From: Oscillospiraceae bacterium
GTDB taxonomy: Bacteria; Bacillota; Clostridia; Oscillospirales; Ruminococcaceae
Length of the DNA stretch: 64,000 bases
NCBI GenBank assembly: GCA_017468365.1
Contig: JAFUIS010000022.1
Location: 1-64,000 of the forward strand
Direction of reading: 5' to 3'
Position 1 is the first letter of the stretch. Each line of letters starts with the position of its first letter. Below the pieces are notes generated by a model. The model was not told the DNA's origin. It saw only the letters and a list, made by a program, of their open reading frames with translations, and did no database searches. Shown one piece after another: positions 53,687 through 62,611 of this stretch. A program made the translations under genes and the position numbers.

Positions 53687-54587
53687 AAGCTTTTTTGCCG
53701 GGATACTGGCGGCGATAGTCCTTCTTTTGGGCTCGGCTCTTTATGAGAGCGGATTTATAGGCGAAGAGCTTTATCTTAAAATAATTTCGGTCGCCCAAAG
53801 CTCCGACGATTTTGAAAACGAAACGGCGAAGATACATTTTATCGACGTGGGTCAGGGTGAATCCGTTCTTATTGAATCTTTCGGAAAGAACGTACTAATT
53901 GACACGGGCGAAATCGGTTTTGGAAACACCGTTGCCGGATATTTAAGGGCAAACGGAGTTTATTCCATTGACCTTTTGCTGATAACACATCCTCATTCCG
54001 ACCACATGGGATGCGCAGAGGATATTATTGAAAAATTTCCGGTGGGCAAAGTTATAATGCCGGAAATTCCGGCGGAATATATTCCCACCCTTTCGTTTTA
54101 CGAAGGGTTCCTTCGTGAAATGAAAAGAAGGGATATTCCCCTTTCTTATGCGGAAAACGGTGAAATCATCGAGCTTTCGGGCGGAAAGCTTGAGCTTTTT
54201 GTTCCAAGCGGGAATTTCGGCGATAATCTTAACAACTATTCCGTAGTATCGAAATACACTTTTGGCGAAGCTGAATTCCTTTTTACCGGAGATATTGAAG
54301 CGGAAGGCGAAAAGGCTCTTCTTGATGCGGGCGCCGACGTTTCGTGCGACGTTTATGACGCGGCGCATCACGGAAGCAGCACTTCGAACAGCGATGATTT
54401 TCTTGACGCGGCAAAACCGGATTACGCGGCTGTTTCCTGCGGTTACAACAACGATTACGGTCACCCGCACAAAGAGATAAAAGCCGCTTTTAAAGAACGC
54501 GGCATAAAATATTTTCGCACCGATTATGACGGAAACATCGTTTTTTCCACCGACGGAAAAGAAATTTCCGTTTTTCTTTCGAAATGA
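53667..54587 (+). CDS. ComEC/Rec2-like metallo-beta-lactamase protein with signal anchor
   Basis: 306 residues. N-terminal membrane anchor (residues about 8-28), then the MBL domain resembling the C-terminal part of ComEC: IHFIDVGQGESVLIE, THPHSDHMG (HxHxDH), FTGDIEAEGE and AAHHGSSTSNS. Lacks the ComEC channel domain. Probably an extracytoplasmic nuclease or phosphodiesterase. It overlaps the SLOG gene by 20 bases and is followed by a DUF3006 gene, a frequent pairing. Confidence 0.85.
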   Translation: MNMIRPKSFFAGILAAIVLLLGSALYESGFIGEELYLKIISVAQSSDDFENETAKIHFIDVGQGESVLIESFGKNVLIDTGEIGFGNTVAGYLRANGVYSIDLLLITHPHSDHMGCAEDIIEKFPVGKVIMPEIPAEYIPTLSFYEGFLREMKRRDIPLSYAENGEIIELSGGKLELFVPSGNFGDNLNNYSVVSKYTFGEAEFLFTGDIEAEGEKALLDAGADVSCDVYDAAHHGSSTSNSDDFLDAAKPDYAAVSCGYNNDYGHPHKEIKAAFKERGIKYFRTDYDGNIVFSTDGKEISVFLSK

Positions 54588-54596
54588 GGTGAGTTT

Positions 54597-54815
54597 TTGG
54601 AAACATATAAACTTGACCGCATTGAAGAGGGTTTTGCCGTTCTTGAATGTCCTTTCGGAAAAATGATTTCGGTAAAAGCAAAAAAGCTTCCGGAAGAGGC
54701 AAAGAGCGGCGACTGTTTTGTTCTTGAAGACGAAGAATTCGTTTTTTCAAAGGAAGAAACGGAAAAACGCCGCAGTGAAACGGCGGCGCTTTTGGATTCG
54801 CTTGTTAAAAAGTAA
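54597..54815 (+). CDS. DUF3006 small protein
   Basis: 72 residues; DRIEEGFAVLECPFG and GDCFVLEDEEF match DUF3006, small proteins found next to ComEC-like MBL genes. It starts with TTG at 54597 behind GAGGTGAG. Function unknown; the pairing suggests it accompanies the MBL protein. Confidence 0.8.
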   Translation: METYKLDRIEEGFAVLECPFGKMISVKAKKLPEEAKSGDCFVLEDEEFVFSKEETEKRRSETAALLDSLVKK

Positions 54816-54888
54816 AGTTTTTCATCACAAATCCCACACTATACAATGATAGAATTCATTCAGCTGTTATGAAAGGAAGTTTCATTAA

Positions 54889-55560
54889 ATGAGCAGGATA
54901 CTTATCGTTGACGATGAATTGCGCGTTCGCGACCTTATCAAAAAATATGCAAAATTCGAAGGCTATGACGTAAGCGAAGCTTCGAACGGACTTCAGGCTC
55001 TTGAACTTTGCCGTTCGCATGATTTTGACATTGTCATCATGGACGTTATGATGCCGGAACTTGACGGCTTTTCCGCTTGCCGCGAAATAAGAAAATTTTC
55101 GAACGTTCCGATAATCATTCTTTCCGCAAGGGGCGAAGAATATGACAAAGTTCACGGTTTTGAATCCGGCGTTGACGATTACGTCGTAAAGCCTTTTTCG
55201 CCGAAGGAACTTATGATGCGTGTGGGCGCAATTCTTAAGCGCGGCGGAATTTCGCTTCCGGAAGCGAAAGAGGTTTATCAGCACGAAGGACTTAAAGTTG
55301 ATTTTACCGGCCGCCTTGTTACCGTTGACGGAAAACACGCGGATATGTCCCCCAGGGAATATGACCTTTTGTTCTTCCTTGTTAAAAACCGCGGCATTGC
55401 CCTTTCGAGAGAAAAGCTTATCAACGAAGTTTGGGGATATGATTTTCTTGGCGACGACCGCACCATTGACACCCATATAAAACAGCTTAGAAAAATTCTT
55501 GGCCCTTACAGCGGCTGTATTTCAACCCTGAGAGGAGTTGGATACCGCTTTGACGAGTGA
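54889..55560 (+). CDS. OmpR/PhoB-family response regulator
   Basis: 223 residues. Receiver with acidic pair in VDDELRVRD, phospho-acceptor Asp in IVIMDVMMPELDG and Lys in VVKPFSP; C-terminal winged helix (MSPREYDLLFFLVKN, TIDTHIKQLRKILG, GVGYRF). Pairs with the kinase that overlaps its 3' end. Targets unknown. Confidence 0.93.
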   Translation: MSRILIVDDELRVRDLIKKYAKFEGYDVSEASNGLQALELCRSHDFDIVIMDVMMPELDGFSACREIRKFSNVPIIILSARGEEYDKVHGFESGVDDYVVKPFSPKELMMRVGAILKRGGISLPEAKEVYQHEGLKVDFTGRLVTVDGKHADMSPREYDLLFFLVKNRGIALSREKLINEVWGYDFLGDDRTIDTHIKQLRKILGPYSGCISTLRGVGYRFDE

Positions 55561-56995
55561 AAAAGTATCCATAAGGTGGAAGCTTTGTGCTTATTTCATC
55601 GGCTTTTCGGTTTTGCTGCTTTTGATTTTGTGGCTGATGCAAACGGTTCTTCTTGACAGTATTTACGCCATTTATACAAAAGCCAGCATGACGGAACATT
55701 CGAAGGTCATTGCCGAAAACATCGATAACCCGGAACTTGACAGCCTTCTTATTTCCATAAGCCAGGAAAACGAAATTTCGGTTTATGTTCTTGATGAAAT
55801 CGGAAATATACGTTCCGCCACAGAACGTTCCACCAGCGTTCGTCCCGGAAAAGCTCCGGAAGATATGTTCCGATATTGGGATCTTGCTTCGAAAAACGGC
55901 GGAACCTATATCACGAAAACCGAATCCGGCGGGGTTTTTACCGACAGCGGTATTTTTCTTGAATATGACCCCAGCCATTTCACCGGAAACGTTCCGAAGA
56001 GAAACGATTACAGCAGCATGATAATTGCTACGGAGGTTTTTTCTTCTTCGGGCGAGCGTTTTCTTATAGTCTTGCTTTCCAGAATCGAACCCATTGCATC
56101 CATGGGCGACGTTCTTATGATAATCCTTGCGGTGGCAAGTATTTTTGCTTTTGCGGCGGGAATCGTTTTTGCCTATATTGCATCGAAAGGACTTGCACGC
56201 CCCATAAAAAATCTTTCGGATTCGGCAAGGCAGCTTGCGACCGGAGATTATGACACGGTTTTTGAAGGCGGAGGCTGCCGCGAAATAACCCAGTTGAGTG
56301 ACACCCTTAACAACACCGCCAAAAAACTTGGAAAAACGGAAAAATTGAGGCGCGAACTTCTTGCAAACGTAAGCCACGACCTTCGCACTCCCCTTACGAT
56401 GATAGGCGGTTACGGCGAAATGATGCGTGATATTCCCGGCGAAAACAATTCCGAGAATATCCAGATAATCATTGACGAGACCAAGCGCCTTACTAAATTG
56501 GTTAACGATGCTCTTGATCTTTCCAAACTTCAGAGCGGAACTTTCAATTACTGTCCGCGAGTTTTTTGTGTGACAGATGAAGCTTATGACATAGTCACTC
56601 AGTTTGAAAAACTTTCGGGCGGAAAGCACCGTATCAGTTTTATCAACAGCGAGGACATTTACATCAATGCGGACGAGACCCTTGTTTCCGAAGCCATTTA
56701 TAACCTTGTTAACAACGCGGTGAACCACAGCGGAGATTCTTCCGAAATAACCGTTCGACAGGAAGTTTTCGGCGAAAAGGTTAAGATTTCCGTCGTAGAC
56801 AACGGGCGCGGAATTTCGCCGGAGCTTCTTGAGGATATCTGGGAAAGATATCAGAAAGGAATGGGCGGCGGAACCGGACTTGGACTTGCGATAGTAAGCA
56901 CCGCGGTCAGAATGTGTTCCGGAAAATGCGGAGTTGAAAGCGAACTTGGAAAAGGAAGTAAATTTTGGATAGAATTCGACATTGCAAAAAAATAA
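55550..56995 (+). CDS. Sensor histidine kinase
   Basis: About 481 residues. Two membrane segments (about 15-35 and 180-205) enclose an extracytoplasmic sensor of about 145 residues; then HAMP, the H box VSHDLRTPLTMIGGYGEM, N box LVNNAVNHS, G1 DNGRGI and G2 GGGTGLGLAI. The start is uncertain: TTG at 55550 has GAGAGGAG about 12 bases upstream, while TTG at 55538 touches it. Translationally coupled to the regulator gene. Confidence 0.9.
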   Translation: MTSEKVSIRWKLCAYFIGFSVLLLLILWLMQTVLLDSIYAIYTKASMTEHSKVIAENIDNPELDSLLISISQENEISVYVLDEIGNIRSATERSTSVRPGKAPEDMFRYWDLASKNGGTYITKTESGGVFTDSGIFLEYDPSHFTGNVPKRNDYSSMIIATEVFSSSGERFLIVLLSRIEPIASMGDVLMIILAVASIFAFAAGIVFAYIASKGLARPIKNLSDSARQLATGDYDTVFEGGGCREITQLSDTLNNTAKKLGKTEKLRRELLANVSHDLRTPLTMIGGYGEMMRDIPGENNSENIQIIIDETKRLTKLVNDALDLSKLQSGTFNYCPRVFCVTDEAYDIVTQFEKLSGGKHRISFINSEDIYINADETLVSEAIYNLVNNAVNHSGDSSEITVRQEVFGEKVKISVVDNGRGISPELLEDIWERYQKGMGGGTGLGLAIVSTAVRMCSGKCGVESELGKGSKFWIEFDIAKK

Positions 56996-56999
56996 AAGA

Positions 57000-57030
57000 A
57001 AAAAATCCCGCCGGAACGGCGGGATTTTTT
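57000..57030. terminator. Bidirectional terminator between histidine kinase and MBL gene
   Basis: TCCCGCCG (57006-57013) and CGGCGGGA (57017-57024), loop GAA, with A and T tracts. Serves two convergent genes. Confidence 0.88.
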
Positions 57031-57641
57031 TATAACCATATATAACTTTCTTTTGGGTCGCGCTTTGAATATATTTCTTCAAGTTCAGCGATGACTTCTT
57101 CCCTTTTGCGGACAAAGTTTTTGTCGTGGCTTATAAGAAAATATTTTGCAGAAAGATTTTTGAGCACGGATATTTCCTCTTTGAGCACGGAAGCATTATA
57201 GCAAACTCTTCCCTGCTTCATTGTGGCATAGGTAGAGTCGCCCAAAAACGCGTATTCGCCGGTTTCAAGACCAAGCGAACCTTTTGCATGGCTCGACGGA
57301 AGCGGGAAAAGATGTATCTTCACTCCGTCGTCGATAAAAAGGTCTGTTTCGACGATATTTCCGCGCTTTACATACTTAAACGTGTTTGCACCGAGATAGA
57401 TTTCGTCGCTTTTCACTTTTTCAAAGTTAGCCATATGGTCCGGATGAAAATGGGATATTACGGCAATTTTAGGCTTATCCATGCGGTTTATGAGTTCCTC
57501 TGCAGCAGAGCTGCACCCAACGTCAAAAAGCCAAACCGAGTTTTTGCCTTTGATTATTCCCACATCGGCAGAAAGAGGATTTTCCGACGCAGGAAGATAT
57601 GATATGATTTCGTTTATTCTTACGGTTTCTTCCATGAGCAC
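57030..57641 (-). CDS. Metallo-beta-lactamase-fold hydrolase
   Basis: About 203 residues. SHFHPDHMANF (HxHxDH), PSSHAKGSLGLE and FLGDSTYATM form the metal site. Start GTG at 57641 is preferred (AAGGAG 8 bases away); an ATG at 57635 is the alternative. The Shine-Dalgarno lies inside the end of folC, so the two are coupled. Substrate unknown. Confidence 0.8.
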   Translation of the reverse strand: MLMEETVRINEIISYLPASENPLSADVGIIKGKNSVWLFDVGCSSAAEELINRMDKPKIAVISHFHPDHMANFEKVKSDEIYLGANTFKYVKRGNIVETDLFIDDGVKIHLFPLPSSHAKGSLGLETGEYAFLGDSTYATMKQGRVCYNASVLKEEISVLKNLSAKYFLISHDKNFVRKREEVIAELEEIYSKRDPKESYIWL

Positions 57642-57646
57642 GGATT

Positions 57647-58939
57647 TCACTCCTTGGGGTTACCCTTATATCTCATGAGCATAGGGCGAAGCTCGGCAGC
57701 AAGATAAAGGGAACCGGCCACCACCAGTGCTTCGTCATCCTTGAGATCTTCCAGGACTTCGGCAAGGGTTTCTTTTGCATTTTGTCTTGCTTCGACGTTG
57801 CCGCAATATTTTTCGGCTATTTTCGCAAGCTCTTCCGGAGGAATCATTCGGGGGTTATCCACCGGAACGGTTATTACGTGCTCAAAGCAAGGCGCAATTT
57901 CCGCCATTACGGATTCGCAATCTTTATCCGCCATCATTCCGCAAAGAAGAGTTCGTTTTTCGGGAAGGAATTCCTTTACGTTTGCGGCAAGGGCTTTTGC
58001 CGCCTGGGGATTATGAGCACCGTCGAGTATTACCATTGGTTCTTTTGAGCACAGTTCGAACCTTGCGGGGAATCTTGTGGCGGATACGCCCTCCACAAGG
58101 TGCTCGTCCTTTATGACATAATGCTTTTCACGGAGGATACTTACCGCGGAATAGACGGTAAGGAGGTTGTTTATCTGGTGTGTTCCGCCGAGGGAAAGAG
58201 AAAGCTCTGTTTTTCCGACCAGAACATCCATTCCGGAAGCATCGCAGAAGACGATTTTTGCTCTTCCGGCGGCACCTGTAACAAAAGTTGCATCGAGTTC
58301 GGCGCATTTGTTGAGCATCACTGTCAGAGCTTCCTGTTTTTGACCCGGGGAAGTGAGCAAAGTGCAGCCCGGGCGGAGAATTCCGCATTTTTCGGCGGTT
58401 ATTTTAGCTATGGTGTCTCCGAGCTGTTCGGTGTGGTCAAGTCCTACAGCGGTTATGATTTGCAAAATCGGTTCCGGAACGGTATTGGTGGCGTCAAATC
58501 TTCCGCCGAGACCGGCTTCGAGCACCACAAAATCACATTCTTCTTCGGCAAACCAGAGCATTGCGCAGGCGGTGGTGATTTCGAACGCGTTGAGCATCAC
58601 TCCTTTTTCAAGAAGGGCATCGGCTTTTTCTTTTACGGTTCCGACTATCTTGGCAAGGCGCTTTTTGCCGATCATTTTTCCGTTTATCATCATGCGTTCA
58701 CGGAATTCGAGCACGTAAGGAGAGATGTAGCGTCCGGTTTTATAGCCTGCGGTGCTCAAAACGGACGAAAGCATTGCGACGGTTGAACCTTTTCCGTTGG
58801 TTCCGGCAACATTGATGCTTCGGAGTTTATTCTGGGGGTCGCCCAGTTCGGCAAGAAGCATTTTCATCTCATTGAGAGAAGGTTCTTTTTTGAATCGCGG
58901 AAAATTTGCGATATATTCAAGGCTTTCTTCATATTCCAT
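57647..58939 (-). CDS. folC: Folylpolyglutamate synthase / dihydrofolate synthase
   Basis: 430 residues of the Mur-ligase superfamily. P-loop INVAGTNGKGSTVAM, YISPYVLEFRERM (folate loop), EAGLGGRFDATN and DGAHNPQAAKAL are diagnostic. Adds glutamates to folates. Downstream of valS, the usual arrangement in Firmicutes. Confidence 0.95.
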   Translation of the reverse strand: MEYEESLEYIANFPRFKKEPSLNEMKMLLAELGDPQNKLRSINVAGTNGKGSTVAMLSSVLSTAGYKTGRYISPYVLEFRERMMINGKMIGKKRLAKIVGTVKEKADALLEKGVMLNAFEITTACAMLWFAEEECDFVVLEAGLGGRFDATNTVPEPILQIITAVGLDHTEQLGDTIAKITAEKCGILRPGCTLLTSPGQKQEALTVMLNKCAELDATFVTGAAGRAKIVFCDASGMDVLVGKTELSLSLGGTHQINNLLTVYSAVSILREKHYVIKDEHLVEGVSATRFPARFELCSKEPMVILDGAHNPQAAKALAANVKEFLPEKRTLLCGMMADKDCESVMAEIAPCFEHVITVPVDNPRMIPPEELAKIAEKYCGNVEARQNAKETLAEVLEDLKDDEALVVAGSLYLAAELRPMLMRYKGNPKE

Positions 58940-58961
58940 AGGACATTCTCTCCTATCATAA

Positions 58962-58994
58962 AATGTCAGAGCCGCCTAAACGGCGGCTCTTTTT
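58962..58994 (-). terminator. Hairpin between valS and folC
   Basis: GAGCCGCC (58969-58976) and GGCGGCTC (58982-58989). On the minus strand the tail is TGACATTTT, a poor T tract, so partial readthrough into folC is likely. Confidence 0.5.
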
Positions 58995-58996
58995 TA

Positions 58997-61615
58997 TTAT
59001 TTCATTGCTGCGATGGACTCTTCGAGTTTTGCAAGTCTTTCTTTAAGTTTTGCAAGGCGGTCGCGTTCTGCTGCAACAACGTTTTCGGGTGCTTTGTTGA
59101 CAAAGCCGGGGTTCTGGAGTCTTGCTTCAAGACCTGCGGCCTGTTTTTCGCACTGATCTTTTTCTTTGTTGAGGCGTTCAAGCTCTTTTTCCATATCGAT
59201 GAGTTCAGCCATGGGGATATAGATCTTGGCGGCATCGGTGATTACCTGAACTGCGCCTGCTTTGTCGAACTCGACGTTGATATCGACTTCGGAAGCGGAA
59301 GCAAGCTTGATAAGGAAGGGTGCTCCCTGTTCAAAAACTTCGGCGGAATCGGTTTCGATGAAAAGTTTTGCCTTTTTGGAGGGAGGAACGTTCATCTCTG
59401 CACGGCGGTTACGGATAGCTTTGATAGCATCCATAACTTTGGTGAAGTCTTCGGCTTCCGCGGTGAAGTTGTGTTCTTCGGTATATTCAGGCCATTTTGC
59501 AACCATGATGGACTCGCCTTCGTGAGGAAGTGCCTGCCAAATCTCTTCGGTGATGAACGGCATGAAGGGATGGAGAAGTTTGAGAACGCCGGTGAGAACG
59601 TAAACAAGAACTCTTCTTGCGGAATCTGCGGATTCTCCCTGAAGTCTTGCTTTTGCAAGTTCGATATACCAGCTGCAGTAAGTATCCCAGATGAAATCGA
59701 CGATTTTCTGTTCCGCAACGCCGATATCATAGTTTTCGATGTTTTCGGTTGCTGCTTTAACAAGGTCGTTATACTGGGAAAGGAGCCATTTATCTTCAAG
59801 GGCAAGTTCTTCGGGAAGCTCGGTTTCGTTGAAATCTTCCGGAAGGTTCATGAGAACGAATCTTGCGGCGTTCCAGAGTTTGTTTGCAAAGTTACGGCAG
59901 GAAGTTACTTTTTCGTCGGTGAAACGGGTATCGTTACCTGCGGAAATACCGGTTACGAGAGCAAGGCGAAGTGCGTCTGCGCCGTAAGTATCGATGATTT
60001 CGAGGGGGTCGATTCCGTTGCCGAGGGATTTGGACATCTTTCTGCCGAGTGCGTCACGAACAAGACCGTGGATCACAACGTCGGTGAAGGGTTTTTTGCC
60101 GGTATAGGCAAGGGCGGAGAAAATCATTCTGGAGACCCAGAAGGTGATGATATCGTAGCCGGTTACGAGGACGTTGGTGGGATAGAAATAGTTGTATTCA
60201 GGGGTCTCTTCGGGCCAGCCCATGGTGCTGAAAGGCCAGAGAGCGGAGCTGAACCAGGTATCGAGGGTATCGGGATCCTGGTGGATGTTTTCACTGTGGC
60301 AATGTTCGCAGCACTTGGGTTCGCCGTCGATGCAGAGAGTATCTTTTCCGCAGTCGTCGCAATACCAGACGGGGATTCTGTGGCCCCACCAGAGCTGACG
60401 GCTGATGCACCAGTCGCGGATGTTTTCCATCCAGTGGAAATAGTTTTTGTCGAATCTTTCGGGAACGAAACGAACGTCGCCGTTTTTTACCGCTTCGATT
60501 GCGGGTTTTGCAAGCTCCTTCATGGCAACGAACCACTGGAGAGAAACTCTGGGCTCAACGGTGGTGTGGCAGCGGTAGCAGGTACCTACGTTATGTTCGT
60601 GGTCTTCGACGCGAACGAGGAAGCCGCCTTCTTCAAGATCTGCTACGATGGCTTTTCTTGCGTCGTAACGGTCCATGCCGGCATATTTGGGATAATCTTC
60701 GGTGATCTTTGCGTCATCGGTCATTACATTGATGACAGGAAGGTTATGGCGAAGACCTACTTCGAAGTCGTTGGGGTCATGGGCGGGGGTGATTTTTACG
60801 ACACCGGTACCAAATTCCATATCGACATATTCATCGGCAACAACGGGGATCTCTCTTCCGACGAGAGGAAGGGTTACGGTTTTGCCGATATAGGAAGTAT
60901 ATCTTTCGTCTTTGGGGTTTACTGCAACAGCGGTATCGCCGAGAAGGGTTTCGGGACGGGTGGTTGCAAGTTCAAGCCAGCCGGAACCGTCGGTAAGAGG
61001 ATAGCGAAGGTGCCAGAAATGGCCTGCCTGATCCTCATATTCGACCTCTGCATCGGAGATGGAGGTTCCGCATTTGGGACACCAGTTGATGATGCGTTCG
61101 CCGCGGTAGATGAGGCCTTTGTTATAAAGTTCGGCGAAAACCTTGCGGACGGCTTTGGAACAGCCTTCGTCAAGGGTAAATCTTTCGCGGTCCCAGTCGC
61201 AGGAGCAGCCGAGAGTTTTGAGCTGTTTTACGATGGTGCCGCCGTAGTTTTTCTTCCATTCCCATGCTCTTTCGAGGAAGCCGTCGCGGCCGACATCGTC
61301 TTTGGAAAGGCCTTCGGCTCTCATGTTTTCGACGATTTTTACTTCGGTTGCAATGGAAGCATGGTCGGTGCCGGGCATCCAGAGTGCTTCATAGCCCTGC
61401 ATTCTTTTCATACGGATAAGGATATCCTGGAGAGTGTTATCGAGAGCATGACCCATATGGAGTTTACCGGTGATATTGGGCGGAGGGATAACGATGGTGA
61501 AAGGTTTCTTTTCGGGGTTTACCTCTGCGTGGAAATAGCCGCCGTCAAGCCAGAACTGGTAGGTACGCTTTTCCACCTGCGCAGGATCATAGGTTTTTTC
61601 AAGTTCTTTGCGCAT
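58997..61615 (-). CDS. valS: Valyl-tRNA synthetase
   Basis: 872 residues, class I. HIGH motif as [14 protein letters not shown] as [14 protein letters not shown], an editing domain ([17 protein letters not shown]) and a C-terminal coiled coil ([21 protein letters not shown]). The open frame reaches 61798 through the T-box leader, but the ATG at 61615 ([11 protein letters not shown]) with AGAGGAAAA is the true start. Confidence 0.96.
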   Translation of the reverse strand: MRKELEKTYDPAQVEKRTYQFWLDGGYFHAEVNPEKKPFTIVIPPPNITGKLHMGHALDNTLQDILIRMKRMQGYEALWMPGTDHASIATEVKIVENMRAEGLSKDDVGRDGFLERAWEWKKNYGGTIVKQLKTLGCSCDWDRERFTLDEGCSKAVRKVFAELYNKGLIYRGERIINWCPKCGTSISDAEVEYEDQAGHFWHLRYPLTDGSGWLELATTRPETLLGDTAVAVNPKDERYTSYIGKTVTLPLVGREIPVVADEYVDMEFGTGVVKITPAHDPNDFEVGLRHNLPVINVMTDDAKITEDYPKYAGMDRYDARKAIVADLEEGGFLVRVEDHEHNVGTCYRCHTTVEPRVSLQWFVAMKELAKPAIEAVKNGDVRFVPERFDKNYFHWMENIRDWCISRQLWWGHRIPVWYCDDCGKDTLCIDGEPKCCEHCHSENIHQDPDTLDTWFSSALWPFSTMGWPEETPEYNYFYPTNVLVTGYDIITFWVSRMIFSALAYTGKKPFTDVVIHGLVRDALGRKMSKSLGNGIDPLEIIDTYGADALRLALVTGISAGNDTRFTDEKVTSCRNFANKLWNAARFVLMNLPEDFNETELPEELALEDKWLLSQYNDLVKAATENIENYDIGVAEQKIVDFIWDTYCSWYIELAKARLQGESADSARRVLVYVLTGVLKLLHPFMPFITEEIWQALPHEGESIMVAKWPEYTEEHNFTAEAEDFTKVMDAIKAIRNRRAEMNVPPSKKAKLFIETDSAEVFEQGAPFLIKLASASEVDINVEFDKAGAVQVITDAAKIYIPMAELIDMEKELERLNKEKDQCEKQAAGLEARLQNPGFVNKAPENVVAAERDRLAKLKERLAKLEESIAAMK

Positions 61616-61661
61616 TTTTGCTTTTCCTCTTTCTTTATATATTTCCGTTTTGCTTTGGGAA

Positions 61662-61958
61662 AAATAAAAAAACTCGTCCCAAAGAAGTTTTTTCTTTGAG
61701 ACGAGCTGTAATATCAACAGTCCGCGGTACCACTCAAATTGCATCCGCCGTTTAAGGCAGATACCGCTCTTTTGGGGCAACGGATAACGCCCCGGCACTT
61801 ACGCAGCTTTTCGCGGAAGGGGTCTAATCACAAAAAGTTTTCTTCCCTTCGGCTCCGGAGCTACAACGCAAAGCCTCCGTTACCGGCTTACACCAACCGC
61901 CGGCTCTCTTTTAAACGGCACTGCAAAGCGCACTCTCCATCTTTGCCTTTTAGATAAC
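61662..61958 (-). promoter_or_regulatory. T-box leader of valS (specifier GUA)
   Basis: Minus-strand leader with the T-box sequence GAGUGGUACCGCGG (61722-61735). It is followed by an intrinsic terminator (stem around 61673-61705, T tract 61662-61672). Stem I base is GGAG/CUCC with an AGUG loop; opposite it, GUA sits just before the closing CUCC, a valine codon in the specifier position. Uncharged tRNA-Val would pair with specifier and T-box and favour antitermination. Confidence 0.9.
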
Positions 61959-61964
61959 ATAAGG

Positions 61965-61993
61965 ATTATAACACCCGCATATTTTATTGTCAA
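61965..61993 (-). promoter_or_regulatory. valS promoter
   Basis: TTGACA (61988-61993), 17-base spacer, TATAAT (61965-61970) on the minus strand, directly ahead of the T-box. Confidence 0.85.
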
Positions 61994-62016
61994 GAAAAAT
62001 CGTTTTTTTATTACTG

Positions 62017-62045
62017 TTGACTTTTTCTTTTTGAAAGATTATAAT
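62017..62045 (+). promoter_or_regulatory. Promoter of the GNAT gene
   Basis: TTGACT (62017-62022), 17-base spacer, TATAAT (62040-62045), divergent from the valS promoter; 39 bases to the start codon. Confidence 0.8.
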
Positions 62046-62083
62046 TATGGTGTATCAAAACATGATTTTGGAGGGATTTAATA

Positions 62084-62569
62084 ATGTCTCAGATGGATTA
62101 TAAATACAGAGTAAACTTTGTGAAAGGCACTGTCGAAAAATGGGACGAATACGTCAAAATCTTCGATAACAGCCCCCTTTATGAGCATTATTTCAAAGGT
62201 ACCGAAACCCTTCGCGAATGGGTTTACGGCCCCCTTGAAAAAGGCAACGTTATCATTGCGGAAACCGAAAAAGGCGAACCCGTAGGTCTTATGGTTTACG
62301 ACATGATGGGCATGTACGGCGAACTTCCCTATCTTGCACTTCTCGGCGTAAAAGACGGTTACCGCGGAAAAGGCATTGGCGAACAGCTTATCGACATCTA
62401 TCTTGGAATTTCCAAACAGATGGGCTTTGACAAAGCATTCATCGCTGTTTCCGACTTTAACCCCAGAGCAAAAGCTCTTTATCAGAGAAAAGGCTTCAAA
62501 CCTCTTCTTCTCGTTCCCGACCTTCTTAAAAAAGGCATCGGCGAATGGCTCCTTATGAAAAATCTTTGA
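62084..62569 (+). CDS. GNAT-family N-acetyltransferase
   Basis: 161 residues. The acetyl-CoA loop is VKDGYRGKGIGEQLI (motif A, about residues 88-102), and the C-terminal FNPRAKALYQRKGFKPL is the usual motif B. Substrate unknown. GGAGGG precedes the ATG; single-gene transcript between its own promoter and terminator. Confidence 0.88.
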   Translation: MSQMDYKYRVNFVKGTVEKWDEYVKIFDNSPLYEHYFKGTETLREWVYGPLEKGNVIIAETEKGEPVGLMVYDMMGMYGELPYLALLGVKDGYRGKGIGEQLIDIYLGISKQMGFDKAFIAVSDFNPRAKALYQRKGFKPLLLVPDLLKKGIGEWLLMKNL

Positions 62570-62576
62570 TGCAAAA

Positions 62577-62611
62577 AATAAAAAGCCTGTCCTTTCGGAC
62601 AGGCTTTTTTT
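62577..62611. terminator. Bidirectional terminator between GNAT and permease genes
   Basis: AAAAGCCTGTCC (62581-62592) and GGACAGGCTTTT (62597-62608), loop TTTC, seven T on the plus strand. The permease stop lies within the T tract edge. Confidence 0.88.

Noticed and set aside
59471-61699. Plus-strand open frame of 742 codons over valS
   Set aside because: Antisense to valS and its T-box leader; no independent support.
61616-61798. N-terminal extension of valS
   Set aside because: This stretch is the T-box terminator region; the proper start with a Shine-Dalgarno is at 61615.
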